From contig OY755046.1 of assembly GCA_963576565.1 (NCBI GenBank), positions 59,251,471-59,315,470 on the forward strand: a stretch of DNA of 64,000 nt, read 5' to 3'. Source of the stretch: Aspidapion aeneum. Lineage: Eukaryota > Arthropoda > Insecta > Coleoptera > Brentidae. Every line of letters starts with the position of its first letter. The first letter of the stretch is position 1. The notes under the pieces were generated by a model. The model was not told the DNA's origin and ran no database searches. It saw nothing but the letters and a program-made list of their open reading frames with translations. Positions 1 to 13,764 of this stretch are shown here, piece after piece. Position numbers and translations under genes: made by a program.

Positions 1-3000
1 TACATTTTCGGTTTTTTATAGTTCTGCTCTTTGATAGTATACAGGGGTTATTTTTTAGTTTAGGGTTAATGTTTCTGGATAATTCTGAACATCTGGGGCC
101 ACTGTTTTACTAGTTTGCTACTAGGCCTTATTTTTATCTTTTTCTAGTTTTAATTAGACAGCTATTTGTATTTTAAACGCTTTTTAAGATGGCATAATAA
201 AAAAAGAATCAACAATTGCATTTTCGGTTTTTTATAGTTGTGCTCTTTGATAGTATACAGGAGTTGTTTTTTAATTTAGGGTAAATGTTTCTGCATAATT
301 CTGAACAACTGGGGCCACTGTTTTACTAGTTTGCTACTAGGCTTTATTTTTCTCTTTTTCTAGTTTTAATTAGACAGCTATTTGCTAAAAAAGAATCAAA
401 AATTGCATTTTCGGTTTTTTTTAGTTGTGTTCTTTGATAGTATACAGGGGTTCTTTTTTAATTTAGGGTAAATGTTTCTGGATAATTTTAAAGAACTGAG
501 CCTGCTGTTTAGCTAGTTTGCTACTAGCTTTTATTTTTATCTTTTTCTAGTTTTAATTAGACAGCTATTTGTATTTTAAACGCCTTTTAAGATGGCACAA
601 GAAAAAAGAATCAAAAATTGCATTTTTGGTTTTTTTTAGTTGTGTTCTTTGATAGTATACAGGGGTTCTTTTTTAATTTAGGGTAAATGTTTCTGGACAA
701 TTTTCAAGAACTGAGCCTACTGTTTTGCTAGTTTGCTACTAGCTTTTATTTTTCTCTTTTTCTAGTTTTAATTAGACAGCTATTTGTATTTTAAACGCTT
801 TTTAAGATGGCATAATAAAAAAAAACAATAAAAAATTGCATTTTCGGTTTTTTATAGCTGTGCTCTTTGATAGTATACAGGGGTTCTTTTTTAATTTAGG
901 GTGAATGTTTCTGGATAATTTTAAAGAACTGAGCCTACTGTTTTGCTAGTTTGCTACTAGCTTTTATTTTTCTCTTTTTCTAGTTTTAATTAGACAGCTA
1001 TTTTTATTTTAAACGCCTTTTAAGATGGCATAATAAAACAAGAATCAAAAATTGCATTTTCGGGTTTTTTATAGTTGTGTTTTTGGATAGTATACAGGGG
1101 TTCTTTTTTAATTTAGGGTGAATGTTTCTGGATAATTTTAAAGAACTGAAGTTACTGTTTTGCTAGTTTGCTACTAGCTTTTATTTTTCTATTTTTCTAG
1201 TTTTAATTAGGCAGCTATTTGTATTTTAAACGCCTTTTAAGATGGCATAATAAAAAAAAATGCATTTTCGGGTTTTTATAGTTGTGCTCTTTAATAGTCT
1301 ACAGGGGTTGTTTTTTAATTTAGGGTAAATGTTTCTGGATAATTCTGAACAACTGGGGCCACTGTTTTACTAGTTTGCTACTAGGCTTTATTTTTCTCTT
1401 TTTCTAGTTTTAATTAGACAGCTATTTGCTAAAAAAGAATCAAAAATTGCATTTTCGGTTTTTTTTAGTTGTGTTCTTTGATAGTATACAGGGGTCGTTT
1501 TTTAGTTTAGGGTGAATGTTTCTGGATAATTTTAAAGAACTGAGCCTACTGTTTTGCTAGTTTGCTACTAGCTTTTATTTTTCTCTTTTTCTAGTTTTAA
1601 TTAGACAGCTATTTGTATTTTAAACGCTTTTTAAGATGGCATAATAAAAAAAACAATAAAAAATTGCATTTTCGGTTTTTTATAGCTGTGCTCTTTGATA
1701 GTATACAGGGGTACTTTTTTAATTTAGGGTGAATGTTTCTGGATAATTTTAAAGCACTGAGGCTACTGTTTTGCTAGTTTGCTACTAGCTTTTATTTTTC
1801 TCTTTTTCTAGTTTTAATTAGACAGCTATTTGTATTTTAAACGCTTTTTAAGATGGCATAATAAAAAAAGAATCAAAAATTGCATTTTCGGGTTTTTATA
1901 GTTGTGCTCTTTGATAGTATACAGGGGTTGTTTTTTTCATTTAGGGTGAATGTTTCTGGATAATTTTAAAGAACTGAGCCTACTGTTTTGCTAGTTTGCT
2001 ACTAGCTTTTATTTTTCTCTTTTTCTAGTTTTAATTACACGGCTATTTGTATTTTAAACGCTTTTTAAGATGGCATAATAAAAAAAGAATCAAAAATTGC
2101 ATTTTCGGTTTTTTATAGTTGTGCTCTTTGATAGTATACAGGGGTTATTTTTTAGTTTAGGGTGAATGTTTCTGGATAATTCTGAACAACTGGGGCCACT
2201 GTTTTACTAGTTTGCTACTAGGCTTTATTTTTATCTTTTTCTAGTTTTAATTAGACAGCTATTTGTATTTTAAACGCTTTTTAAGATGGCATAATAAAAA
2301 AAGAATGAACAATTGCATTTTAGGTTTTTTATAGTTGTGTTCTTTAATAGTATACAGGGGTTCTTTTTTAATTTAGGGTGAATGTTTCTGGATAATTTTA
2401 AAGAACTGAGCCTACTGTTTTGCTAGTTTGCTACTAGCTTTTATTTTTCTCTTTTTCTAGTTTTAATTAGACAGCTATTTGTATTTTAAACGCTTTTTAA
2501 GATGGCATAATAAAAAAAACAATAAAAAATTGCATTTTTGGTTTTTTATAGCTGTGCTCTTTGATAGTATACAGGGGTTCTTTTTTAATTTAGGGTGAAT
2601 GTTTCTGGATAATTTTAAAGAACTGAGCCTACTGTTTTGCTAGTTTGCTACTAGCTTTTATTTTTCTCTTTTTCTAGTTTTAATTAGACAGCTATTTGTA
2701 TTTTAAACGCTTTTTAAGATGGCATAATAAAAAAAACAATAAAAAATTGCATTTTCGGTTTTTTATAGCTGTGCTCTTTGATAGTATACAGGGGTTCTTT
2801 TTTAATTTAGGGTGAATGTTTCTGGATAATTTTAAAGCACTGAGGCTACTGTTTTGCTAGTTTGCTACTAGCTTTTATTTTTCTCTTTTTCTAGTTTTAA
2901 TTAGACAGCTATTTGTATTTTAAACGCTTTTTAAGATGGCATAATAAAAAAAGAATCAAAAATTGCATTTTCGGGTTTTTATAGTTGTGCTCTTTGATAG

Positions 3001-6000
3001 TATACAGGGGTTGTTTTTTTCATTTAGGGTGAATGTTTCTGAATAATTTTAAAGAACTGAGCCTACTGTTTTGCTAGTTTGCTACTAGCTTTTATTTTTC
3101 TCTTTTTCTAGTTTTAATTAGACAGCTATTTGTATTTTAAACGCTTTTTAAGATGGCATAATAAAAAAAACAATAAAAAATTGCATTTTCGGTTTTATAT
3201 AGCTGTGCTCTTTGATAGTATACAGGGGTTCTTTTTTAATTTAGGGTGAATGTTTCTGGATAATTTTAAAGAACTGAAGCTACTGTTTTGCTAGTTTGCT
3301 ACTAGCTTTTATTTTTCTGTTTTTCTAGTTTTAATTAGACAGCTATTTGTATTTTAAATGCTTTTTAAGATGGCATAATAAAAAAAGAATCATAAATTGC
3401 ATTTTCGGTTTTTTATAGTTGTGTTCTTTGATAGTATACAGGGGTTGTTTTTTAGTTTAGGGTAAATGTTTCTGCATAATTCTGAACAACTGGGGCCACT
3501 GTTTTACTAGTTTGCTACTTGGCTTTATTTTTCTCTTTTTCTAGTTTTAATTAGACAGCTATTTGTATTTTAAACGCTTTTTAAGATGGCATAATAAAAA
3601 AAGAGTCAAAAATTACATTTTCGGTTTTTTATAGTTCTGCTCTTTGATAGTATACAGGGGTTATTTTTTAGTTTAGGGTTAATGTTTCTGGATAATTCTG
3701 AACATCTGGGGCCACTGTTTTACTAGTTTGCTACTAGGCCTTATTTTTATCTTTTTCTAGTTTTAATTAGACAGCTATTTGTATTTTAAACGCTTTTTAA
3801 GATGGCATAATAAAAAAAGAATCAACAATTGCATTTTCGGTTTTTTATAGTTGTGCTCTTTGATAGTATACAGGAGTTGTTTTTTAATTTAGGGTAAATG
3901 TTTCTGCATAATTCTGAACAACTGGGGCCACTGTTTTACTAGTTTGCTACTAGGCTTTATTTTTCTCTTTTTCTAGTTTTAATTAGACAGCTATTTGCTA
4001 AAAAAGAATCAAAAATTGCATTTTCGGTTTTTTTTAGTTGTGTTCTTTGATAGTATACAGGGGTTCTTTTTTAATTTAGGGTAAATGTTTCTGGATAATT
4101 TTAAAGAACTGAGCCTGCTGTTTAGCTAGTTTGCTACTAGCTTTTATTTTTATCTTTTTCTAGTTTTAATTAGACAGCTATTTGTATTTTAAACGCCTTT
4201 TAAGATGGCACAAGAAAAAAAAATCAAAAATTGCATTTTTGGTTTTTTTTAGTTGTGTTCTTTGATAGTATACAGGGGTTCTTTTTTAATTTAGGGTAAA
4301 TGTTTCTGGACAATTTTCAAGAACTGAGCCTACTGTTTTGCTAGTTTGCTACTAGCTTTTATTTTTCTCTTTTTCTAGTTTTAATTAGACAGCTATTTGT
4401 ATTTTAAACGCTTTTTAAGATGGCATAATAAAAAAAAACAATAAAAAATTGCATTTTCGGTTTTTTATAGCTGTGCTCTTTGATAGTATACAGGGGTTCT
4501 TTTTTAATTTAGGGTGAATGTTTCTGGATAATTTTAAAGAACTGAGCCTTTTGTTTTGCTAGTTTGCTACTAGCTTTTATTTTTCTCTTTTTCTAGTTTT
4601 AATTAGACAGCTATTTTTATTTTAAACGCCTTTTAAGATGGCATAATAAAACAAGAATCAAAAATTGCATTTTCGGGTTTTGTATAGTTGTGTTTTTGGA
4701 TAGTATACAGGGGTTCTTTTTTAATTTAGGATGAATGTTTCTGGATAATTTTAAAGAACTGAAGTTACTGTTTTGCTAGTTTGCTACTAGCTTTTATTTT
4801 TCTATTTTTTCTAGTTTTTATTAGGCAGCTATTTGTATTTTTAACGCCTTTTAAGATGGCATAATAAAAAAAAATGCATTTTCGGGTTTTTATAGTTGTG
4901 CTCTTTAATAGTCTACAGGGGTTGTTTTTTAATTTAGGGTAAATGTTTCTGGATAATTCTGAACAACTGGGGCCACTGTTTTACTAGTTTGCTACTAGGC
5001 TTTATTTTTCTCTTTTTCTAGTTTTAATTAGACAGCTATTTGCTAAAAAATAATCAAAAATTGCATTTTCGGTTTTTTTTAGTTGTGTTCTTTGATAGTA
5101 TACAGGGGTCGTTTTTTAGTTTAGGGTGAATGTTTCTGGATAATTTTAAAGAACTGAGCCTACTGTTTTGCTAGTTTGCTACTAGCTTTTATTTTTCTCT
5201 TTTTCTAGTTTTAATTAGACAGCTATTTGTATTTTAAACGCTTTTTAAGATGGCATAATAAAAAAAACAATAAAAAATTGCATTTTCGGTTTTTTATAGC
5301 TGTGCTCTTTGATAGTATACAGGGGTTCTTTTTTAATTTAGGGTGAATGTTTCTGGATAATTTTAAAGAACTGAGCCTACTGTTTTGCTAGTTTGCTACT
5401 AGCTTTTATTTTTATCTTTTTCTAGTTTTAATTAGACAGCTATTTGTATTTTAAACGCTTTTTAAGATGGCATAATAAAAAAAACAATAAAAAATTGCAT
5501 TTTCGGTTTTTTATAGCTGTGCTCTTTGATGGTATACAGGGGTTCTTTTTTAATTTAGGGTGAATGTTTCTGGATAATTTTAAAGCACTGAGGCTACTGT
5601 TTTGCTAGTTTGCTACTAGCTTTTATTTTTCTCTTTTTCTAGTTTTAATTAGACAGCTATTTGTATTTTAAACGCTTTTTAAGATGGCATAATAAAAAAA
5701 GAATCAAAAATTGCATTTTCGGGTTTTTATAGTTGTGCTCTTTGATAGTATACAGGGGTTGTTTTTTTCATTTAGGGTGAATGTTTCTGGATAATTTTAA
5801 AGAACTGAGCCTACTGTTTTGCTAGTTTGCTACTAGCTTTTATTTTTCTCTTTTTCTAGTTTTAATTAGACAGCTATTTGTATTTTAAACGCTTTTTAAG
5901 ATGGCATAATAAAAAAAGAATCAAAAATTGCATTTTCGGTTTTTTATAGTTGTGCTCTTTGATAGTATACAGGGGTTATTTTTTAGTTTAGGGTGAATGT

Positions 6001-6996
6001 TTCTGGATAATTCTGAACAACTGGGGCCACTGTTTTACTAGTTTGCTACTAGGCTTTATTTTTCTCTTTTTCTAGTTTTAATTAGACAGCTATTTATATT
6101 TTAAACGCTTTTTAAGATGGCATAATAAAAAAAGAATGAACAATTGCATTTTCGGTTTTTTATAGTTGTGTTCTTTAATAGTATAAAGGGGTTCTTTTTT
6201 AATTTAGGGTGAATGTTTCTGGATAATTTTAAAGAACTGAGCCTACTGTTTTGCTAGTTTGCTACTAGCTTTTATTTTTCTCTTTTTCTAGTTTTAATAA
6301 GAAAGCTATTTGTATTTTAAACGCCTTTTAAGATGGCATAAGAAAAAAGAATCAAAAATTGCATTTTCGGTTTTTTATAGCTGTGTTCTTTGATAGTATA
6401 CAGGGGTTCTTTTTTAATTTAGGGTGAATGTTTCTAGATAATTTTAAAGAACTGAGCCTACTGTTTTTCTAATTTGCTACTAGCTTTTATTTTTAACTTT
6501 TTCTAGTTTTAATTAGACAGCTATTTGTATTTTAAACGCCTTTTAAGATGGCATAATAAAAAAAGAATCAAAAATTGCATTTTCGGTTTTTTATAGTTGT
6601 GTTCTTTGATAGTATACAGGGGTTCTTTTTTAATTTAGGGTGAATGTTTCTGGATAATTTTAAAGAACTGAGCCTACTGTTTTGCTAGTTTGCTACTAGC
6701 TTTTATTTTTCTCTTTTTCTAGTTTTAATTAGACAGCTATTTGTATTTTAAACGCCTTTTAAGATGGCATAATAAAAAAAACAATAAAAAATAGCATTTT
6801 TGGTTTTTTATAGTTGTCCTCTTTGATAGTATACAGGGGTTGTTTTTTTCATTTGGGGTGAATGTTTCTGGATAATTTTGAAGAACTGGGGCCTACCCAC
6901 TGTTTTGCGAGTTTGCTGCTAGCTTTTATTTTCCTTTTTTTCTAGTTTCTAGAAAGCTAGTTGTATTTTGAACGCCTTTTAAAATGGCATAATAAA
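1..6996 (+). repeat. Satellite array, ~216-bp monomer with ~3.6-kb higher-order repeat
   Basis: Tandem array cut by the left window edge, with about 32 monomers. The anchor word gatagtatacagg recurs at 33, 249, 436, 651, 869, 1086, (1293), 1480, 1697, 1913, 2130 and so on, giving a 215-218 bp period. Two short monomers of ~187 bp (249-436, 1293-1480, and their counterparts in copy 2) lack ~29 bp after agctatttg. Two monomer classes are visible. One reads 'aactggggccactg' with 'ctaggcttta'; the other reads 'aactgagcctactg' with 'ctagctttta'. The pattern of variants from 1 onward restarts at 3614 (offset 3613-3614), so the array is a ~3.6-kb, ~17-monomer higher-order repeat plus a second, nearly identical partial copy. 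Copy 2 has one monomer more than copy 1 near 5311-5528, shifting the offset to ~3830. The last monomer (6824-6996) is the most divergent. No coding potential is seen. Confidence 0.95.
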
Positions 6997-8040
6997 AATA
7001 AATGGAGTCATGACGGATCTGATACCTTCCTAGCAAGCCTATTAGCACACTTCAAGTAAAGCTATGATATACCAGCCCTGAAAACAGTTTTTGTAAATAT
7101 CTCAGGAAATAAAGCTCTGACGAGGTTTTTGATTAATACACAAATTATTGAGCAAAGCGTAGTCTCCTATATTCCGGAAACCAGTATATTGATGAATCCG
7201 TTAAAAAGTTAGCATTTTTAAAAATTCTTTGCCAATATATGTGCACCTAAGCTCACACTAAGTAAGGTTCTTCGTTATGCAGTGACCTTAACACTAGGTA
7301 CTCTAGTTATAGTGTACGTGTGAGCTAATATAACTTAAAACTGAAATATATTTTTTGATACCACTCAAGCCATGTTTTGACTTAAACTCTAATTTTAGAA
7401 ATCTAACTCCACCCTTTTTTTAAAAACTAAAACGTATTTTGTTTAACTACAGACTTAATTACCTTTCGTTTGATATCACACAGGCCATATTTTCACTTAA
7501 ACTCTAATTTTTGAAATCCACCCCTACCCTTTTTTTAAATAAACCAAAATGTATTTTGATAAACTCCAGACCCAATTACCTTTCGTTTGATATCACACAC
7601 GCCATATTTTCACATAAATTCTAATTTTTGCAATCTTCCCCACCCTTTTATTTGACTTGCGTTCGGTGGATTTTGTTCATTCTTAAATGGTACCATCCCG
7701 ACCAGATTTCATTCAAATCGGGCAAGTGGTTTTTGAGTTATGCGGGTTGGTTGTGACAGACAGACAGACAAACAGACAGACGGCGCGACAAAAAGTTTCA
7801 AAATTATCTGAAACGCAAAGATTTATAAAAAAAATTTAGATTGCAACTTTTCTTTTCTCGAAAAAATTAGGTCACACGACTATGTGAGCTAAAAAATTTA
7901 ATTGTCAAAAAACTGTTATTAGCATTACTAGATTTTCAACAAAATCTAATCAGCTCGTTAGAGTGTCAAACACTATTTTACCTAAAAATTTTATGAAAAT
8001 CGGTTTAGCGGTTTAGGAGCTATCGTGTTACGGACAGAAA
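6997..8040 (-). repeat. Interspersed repeat interrupted by a GTCY element
   Basis: Positions 6997-7217 and 7891-8040 match, in inverted orientation, the continuous sequence at 12172-12590 (shared: ggtatcagatcc, aagctttcgtttacaagatatt-like text, 'gctcctaaaccgctgaaccg'). In this copy the repeat is split by the element at 7218-7890. No open frame of interest; family not recognised. Confidence 0.7.
7218..7890 (-). mobile_element. GTCY-type MITE-like element, copy 1 (short microsatellite)
   Basis: Reverse-complement copy of the element at 8785-9837 and 35344-39645. Each end carries a small hairpin built on agctcaca...tgtgagct. Between them lie three ~105-bp subrepeats (words such as tttcgtttgatatcacac and aaactctaatttttgaaat) and a text ending in 'atcgggcaagtggtttttgag'. 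This copy has only a short gacagacagaca tract at ~7755-7785, so it probably resembles the pre-expansion state. The uninterrupted repeat at 12172-12590 provides an approximate empty site. The class is comparable to the insect MITEs reported to carry hitchhiking (GTCY)n microsatellites (recalled, not checked). Confidence 0.75.
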
Positions 8041-8407
8041 TAATCACAACAAAAACATTTTATGTAAAAAAAAGCCAAGTACGTGAAAATGATATTCCGT
8101 AAAAAGAATTGAGATAAAAGTAAAGCCAAGTTCTCCAATACAAATTTTAAAATGAAAGGTTCTTACTAGTTTGGAAATGTTTTTTAGACTTTGCTGTTAC
8201 AGCCAAACTTCTTTAAGTTCAATTTTCACTGTGCCTAAGAGTCATTTGCAGCCGTAATAGCCAAGTTTACAAAAACATTTCCAAACTACCTTTCATTTTA
8301 AAATTTGTATTGGGGAACTTGGCTTTCCTTTTATCTCAATTCTTTTTACGAAATATCATTTTCGCGTACTTGGGTTTTTTTTACATGAAATGTTTTTGTT
8401 ATGATTT
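8041..8407. mobile_element. Palindromic MITE (~367 bp)
   Basis: Long inverted repeat. The left arm starts taatcacaacaaaaacattt and passes through aaaagccaagtacg and 'agataaaagtaaagccaag'; the right arm reads back 'cttggctttccttttatct', 'cgcgtacttggg' and 'aatgtttttgttatgatt'. The same element is found at 54424-56412, where a Jockey LINE has inserted into it. Noncoding; the arms would fold back almost completely. Confidence 0.75.
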
Positions 8408-8784
8408 CACTCCTTTTTGAAAGGATTTGGATAATATTTAAGTTTTGAAGTAGTAAAATATGCGGAATATTGCTTAGAACTTTTGCAATGCTTTTTGAGG
8501 TTTTTAAAATTTTTTCCCATGGTTTTATCATAGTTCCTATCAGCCTTCCAAAGCTTAGCTCTCTAGCGTTTCTGAAAGTGGGCAATGTTCCTTTTACATA
8601 ACTTTACATTTATAGGGGAGCGAAATAAATTAAAATTTTGGTGTTTTTACATTTTTTCCTATAGTTCTATCATAGTTCCTATCAGTCTGCCAACGCTCAG
8701 ATCTCTAGCGTTTCTGGAAGTGGGCACATAACTTTGCATGTATAGGGGAAGGAAGTAAATTAAAACTTTGGGATTTTTTGATTT
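8408..8784. repeat. Two ~125-bp subrepeats of a dispersed family
   Basis: The block 'atcatagttcctatcag' ... 'ctctagcgtttctg' ... 'cataactttacatttatagggg' occurs twice (about 8527-8640 and 8655-8770). The same block is found inverted at about 53640-53723 and 54306-54423, where a hAT element splits it. No coding content. Confidence 0.6.
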
Positions 8785-9837
<1,053 letters not shown>

Positions 9838-10614
9838 CAAAGGTTTGGTCATAATTTCTATCAGTCTGCCAAATTTCAGCTTTGTAGCATGTCTGGAAGT
9901 ACAGTAGAATTTTGATGATCTAGAGTAAGTGAGTGTGTGGCAATTTCGAATTTTTAAAATTTCGTAACTACTTTACTACTTTATGAAAGTCCTTAAAACT
10001 TGGAGAGGTTGTTAACTCTTTGAAGATCTACGACTGAGCAAAGTTTGAGTTTCGTAGCTCATTCCGAGGTAGTGTTTTAGATAGGTCACACACACACACA
10101 TTGAAATCATACGGTGTTGCACTCTTTTTTTTGTATTCTACAATAATTGTGAAAAAATAAGACGACATTAAAATAGTGGGAGAGTGTACCTACCTAGATT
10201 TGCTATAGCTTCGGAGATACAAAGAGAGTGAATTTTTAAAGAAAAAATATTAATTTTTATTTTGTGTGAAACATCCCAAATGGGCGTGTTGTTTTTATAG
10301 TCGGGGATTTGTCTCCTATTGTTCGCAAAATAAGGGATGCATTGAATGTTCATTTTATTTTGGCCCTACATTAAATTAGATTCTATATAGTTTGTTTTTT
10401 TTATCTTTTTATTTCTTAAACCGCCACAGAGACGCGGGATTTATAAGGCTTGTTATTGTTATTGGTATGGCTTATAAAACCTTTTTAAAACCAGCCCGAG
10501 GTATATAAGGGATTTGTTTTTTTAAGGTGTTCAATGAGCGTTCAAAATTAGGTTTTGGACAAGTATAGGGTTGATAGGACAAGAGGTAAATAAGGCATTT
10601 TATTGAGAAATTTA
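9838..10614. other. Repeat-derived noncoding DNA
   Basis: 9838-10080 belongs to the dispersed family also seen at 21830-22080 and 53330-53600 ('tctatcagtctgccaaattt', 'tgtctggaagtacagtagaa', a gtgagtgag run, 'ttgagttt.gtagctcattccga'). A short (CA)n tract follows at ~10089-10101. 10110-10614 shows no recognisable gene or element. Confidence 0.5.
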
Positions 10615-11100
10615 TATTTAACCAAGGGCCACGATCCTCCACTTTGTTGACGTCACATCGGGGGCTGTCACGACACAGCTGATTGTCTTTAAAATATTGA
10701 AGTTGGAATGAGGGTTCATGAATATTTGATTTTTTCAAAAATAAAGCCGGTTTTGAGTTTTTACTATATTCTTGCTGAACAATTTTTTAAAAATGTATAG
10801 TAACCTTCTGTTTTTAGAGCCGCTTCATTAGCTCACACTAAAATTAAATTGAAAGTAGAAGCCAATGTGACAAACACAGATGACAAAATCAAATACATGT
10901 CAAATATAACGGTACATGGCGGGTAATTAAAATTAAAAATAAGAAATGCTAAATCTTGAAGATTTTAACCTTTTAATCATCTTACATTATTATAAAAAAA
11001 CCTCTGACCTCCCGTAAGACCCAATGTAAAAGTCAGCCCCCCAAGAACAGCTGATTTTTTCAGGGTTGTGGCCTGGATTTTTTCGTTGGCCTTGATTAGG
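10615..11100 (+). mobile_element. Diverged copy of the P7 MITE family
   Basis: Shares long blocks with the intact P7 copies (for example 'ggccacgatcctccactttg', 'ccgcttcattagctcacac', 'aatgctaaatcttgaagatt', 'gaacagctgattttttcagg'). It lacks the exact CAGGGCTATC start and the CCTTG end, and carries several indels. This makes it an older member; no target duplication can be read. Confidence 0.65.
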
Positions 11101-11158
11101 TATCCCAGTGGGGTTATCCCCTATGAAAAACAAAAATTGTATGGGAGTAGACCCCTTT

Positions 11159-11382
11159 GGCCGGTCATAATATCAGACAGAAAGACGATCGATGGAACGA
11201 ATGTAATGTAGACTTGGAAAAATAAAAGAAGTAGGGGAAGACCCCAAATGAGATGGACGGACGATATAAAGAAACATGCGGGAACTAGATGGATGAACAC
11301 GGCGATAGACAGGGAAGAGTGGAAGATATTGTGGGACGCTTATGTCCAAAGATGGATCGAAGAAGGCTAAATAGAATAGATC
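11159..11382 (+). mobile_element. 5'-truncated RTE-like LINE 3' end (family A)
   Basis: Encodes a degraded C-terminus recognisable as GHNIRQ.DDRWN followed, after frame breaks, by KKHAGTRWM.TA.DRE and AYVQRWIEE. This tail is typical of insect RTE-clade reverse transcriptase polyproteins. The insertion is bounded by AGACCCCTTT at 11149-11158 and again at 11383-11392, a 10-bp target-site duplication. Only ~224 bp of the LINE were inserted, so it was dead on arrival. The same 3' end occurs at 24480-24712 and in each unit of the 43.6-46.4 kb array. Confidence 0.7.
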
Positions 11383-11392
11383 AGACCCCTTT

Positions 11393-12171
11393 CCGGGGAC
11401 CTGCCTGCCAAGAAGAAAGCCCGTCAAAAAACTCAGTTGACGTGTTTTTAATTTCTTTTCGTTTAAAGAATAAACACCCTGTATAAGAAGTCTGGGCGAG
11501 CTAAATTCTTAAGCATTCGATTACTAATTTTTCCCAAATAAATCAAAACAAATTAAGACACAAAAAACTTCCCCCATATATTGCAAAACCAGCAGGTTTT
11601 ACCAAGCCCCCTGACGCCGATTCCTGGCAGCGCGGCCCGTGCCTCATGAAAATGCCGTGTCGGACAATTTTGCGATATTCGCTTTAAGGCATTAGAAGTT
11701 TAAAACAAATGCGTAACGTAACCTCTGGTATGTTATTGTGAATTTAAACGTTACCATGGACAGAATGAATAAAATTTATCTGTTTTTGACGTTATCAAGA
11801 TAAGATAAACACCATTTGAAGGGATACATACAAGAACAACATATAGTTCATTTCATAATTTTTGAGATAACTTTTTGATGGTAATCAGCTGTTACCATAA
11901 CAAATAGCATAGGCCAGCGAAAAAAAATCGTCAAAAGTTATCCCAAAGATAATGATATGGACTTTATACATCACATACTTATACATACAGGGTGTTCCAA
12001 GTTAGGTGTCCACCATTGCTAACTTTTTTATTATTAAAGTTAGAAAAAAGTTTAAATTGGCAAACTAGTAGAATTTTTGATGCTCTGTAAACAAGCGAGG
12101 ATCTGGGTCCAAATCTGCGGGGATGGGGGAGGTAATATTCGATAAAATAATTATTTGTAATATAATTTTGA
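11393..12171. other. Noncoding DNA with a short dispersed repeat
   Basis: 11393-11830 shows nothing recognisable. 11850-11960 ('ataatttttgagataac', 'ttaccataacaaatagcata', 'agttatcccaaagata') is related to 51140-51250. 11995-12060 begins with acagggtgttcc, a typical start of arthropod dispersed repeats. Confidence 0.4.
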
Positions 12172-12590
12172 CCTTCCTAGCCCGCGCAGCAACGGCTAGA
12201 GAAAATATTATTTTTGAGGATATTTTTTTACCACCATAGCTCCTAAACCGCTGAACCGATTTTCATAAAATATTCAGTTAAAATACTGTTCAACAGTGTA
12301 ACGAGCTGATTATATTTTGGTTCAAATCCACAACACGTTTTTGACAATTAAAAAATTTAAAAAATTCTAACTTTTTAACAAAGCATCGAATCCATATGCG
12401 GTTTTCGGAATTTAGTAGATCACATTTTTCTGAATAATTTGTGTTATAACAAAAACTTTGCGGAAGCTTTCGTTTACAAGATATTTACAAAAAACTGTTT
12501 TCAAGGCTAATATATCACTTGAAGTCTGCTAATAGGGTAGCTAGGAAGGTATCAGATCCCTCATGGATCCATTTATATTTCTAGGGGGGG
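12172..12590 (+). repeat. Uninterrupted copy of the 7.0-8.0 kb repeat
   Basis: Inverted relative to 6997-8040 and continuous through the point where that copy is split by the GTCY element, so it serves as an approximate pre-insertion reference. A fragment of its start ('cttcctacccc.cgcagcag') also occurs at 30748-30775. It ends at a G-run (12582-12595). Confidence 0.65.
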
Positions 12591-12595
12591 GGGGG

Positions 12596-13764
12596 GTAAT
12601 TCTCCTATTTTCCCTTTAAATAATAATAAAAGTGCATTTTTTTAGGGTGGGGAATCGCCACGTCACCACCTCCGCAAATACGCGCTTACTAATAAAAAAA
12701 AATAGAGCATCGGTTTTTGGAGTATTCGCGTTTTTTCAAATAACATAAAACAAACTTTAATTAAACACCCTGTATTTTATATTTTTTTCTGATAGGTCTT
12801 TAAATTCTAAAAAAAAATTGTCGTTGATTGTTTCCTAAAGTTAAAAATAACGAAGATTTTTTAATTTAAAATAACGTATTGAAATTTTATTTGGTAGAAA
12901 GAAGTCTAAGCGTAATTTTGAATTCCTTATTTTTAACTTCAGGAAAGAGTGTTCCTTGTTAACAAAAACTCACTACATACCTATCGTTTTACAGATAATT
13001 TTATTATCAACAAGCAAGATTTTTTCGAAAGCTTAGTTTTTAAGAAACTTAAATAAAACAAATAAAAAATTTAAAAAAAAATAATTAGAAAATAGTAATC
13101 TCAATATGCGGACGCCCCCGCACAACTTTGTGATACACTACTTAAAGGAACAATTTATTTTCACTAAAAAAGGTATTTTAACATTTTTCTCTAAAATGCT
13201 TAGTTTTTTTGAAAACTGAATAAAACCTAAAAACACTTGATTTTTTATGAACTTCGCTAACTTAGGTCATACATCGTTTAAAAGATAATTTAATTTTCTA
13301 CAAAAAAGTTAATAACACAAAACTGAATAATTTCGGTTTATTTTGCATATAATATGGAAATACATAGGAAACGGGTGTATTGCTAACACTTCAGAGTTTG
13401 TATCTTAGCAAGGGTACTACCCAGAGAACTGAGTGATGTCCCATTTTATAGGCTATTAGTTGGTCTTTATTTTATGTTATTACAGATTTTCTCAAAAATA
13501 AGTAGTTTCGAAGTTAAGGCCATTAAATAAAAAAATTGCTCAAAATCCAAAATGGCGGCGATCATAACTCAAGAACGTAACGAAAAAAAGTGTTCAACTT
13601 TTGTTTACAACTTTTTTTTAAAACGTACAGTAACCAAGTAATTTTTTAAAAAAACTTTTTGTGCACACTAAATCCAAGAGAGCGGGGGACGCCGCCCCCC
13701 CCCTATGATCGAAAACTTAAGTTTTGTTTTAGGACTCCAATGTTAACATTTTATTTATTTAGTC
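12596..13764. other. AT-rich noncoding DNA
   Basis: No gene seen. It contains an 'aaacaccctgtattttat' motif near 12762, the usual end word of dispersed arthropod repeats, and a C-rich patch at ~13690-13703 resembling the edges of the hAT-like MITEs in this window. Only short, low-complexity open frames. Confidence 0.4.

Noticed and set aside
1..6996. CRISPR-like or gene-cluster interpretation of the regular repeats
   Set aside because: The monomers are contiguous with no unique spacers, and the setting is eukaryotic repeat DNA.
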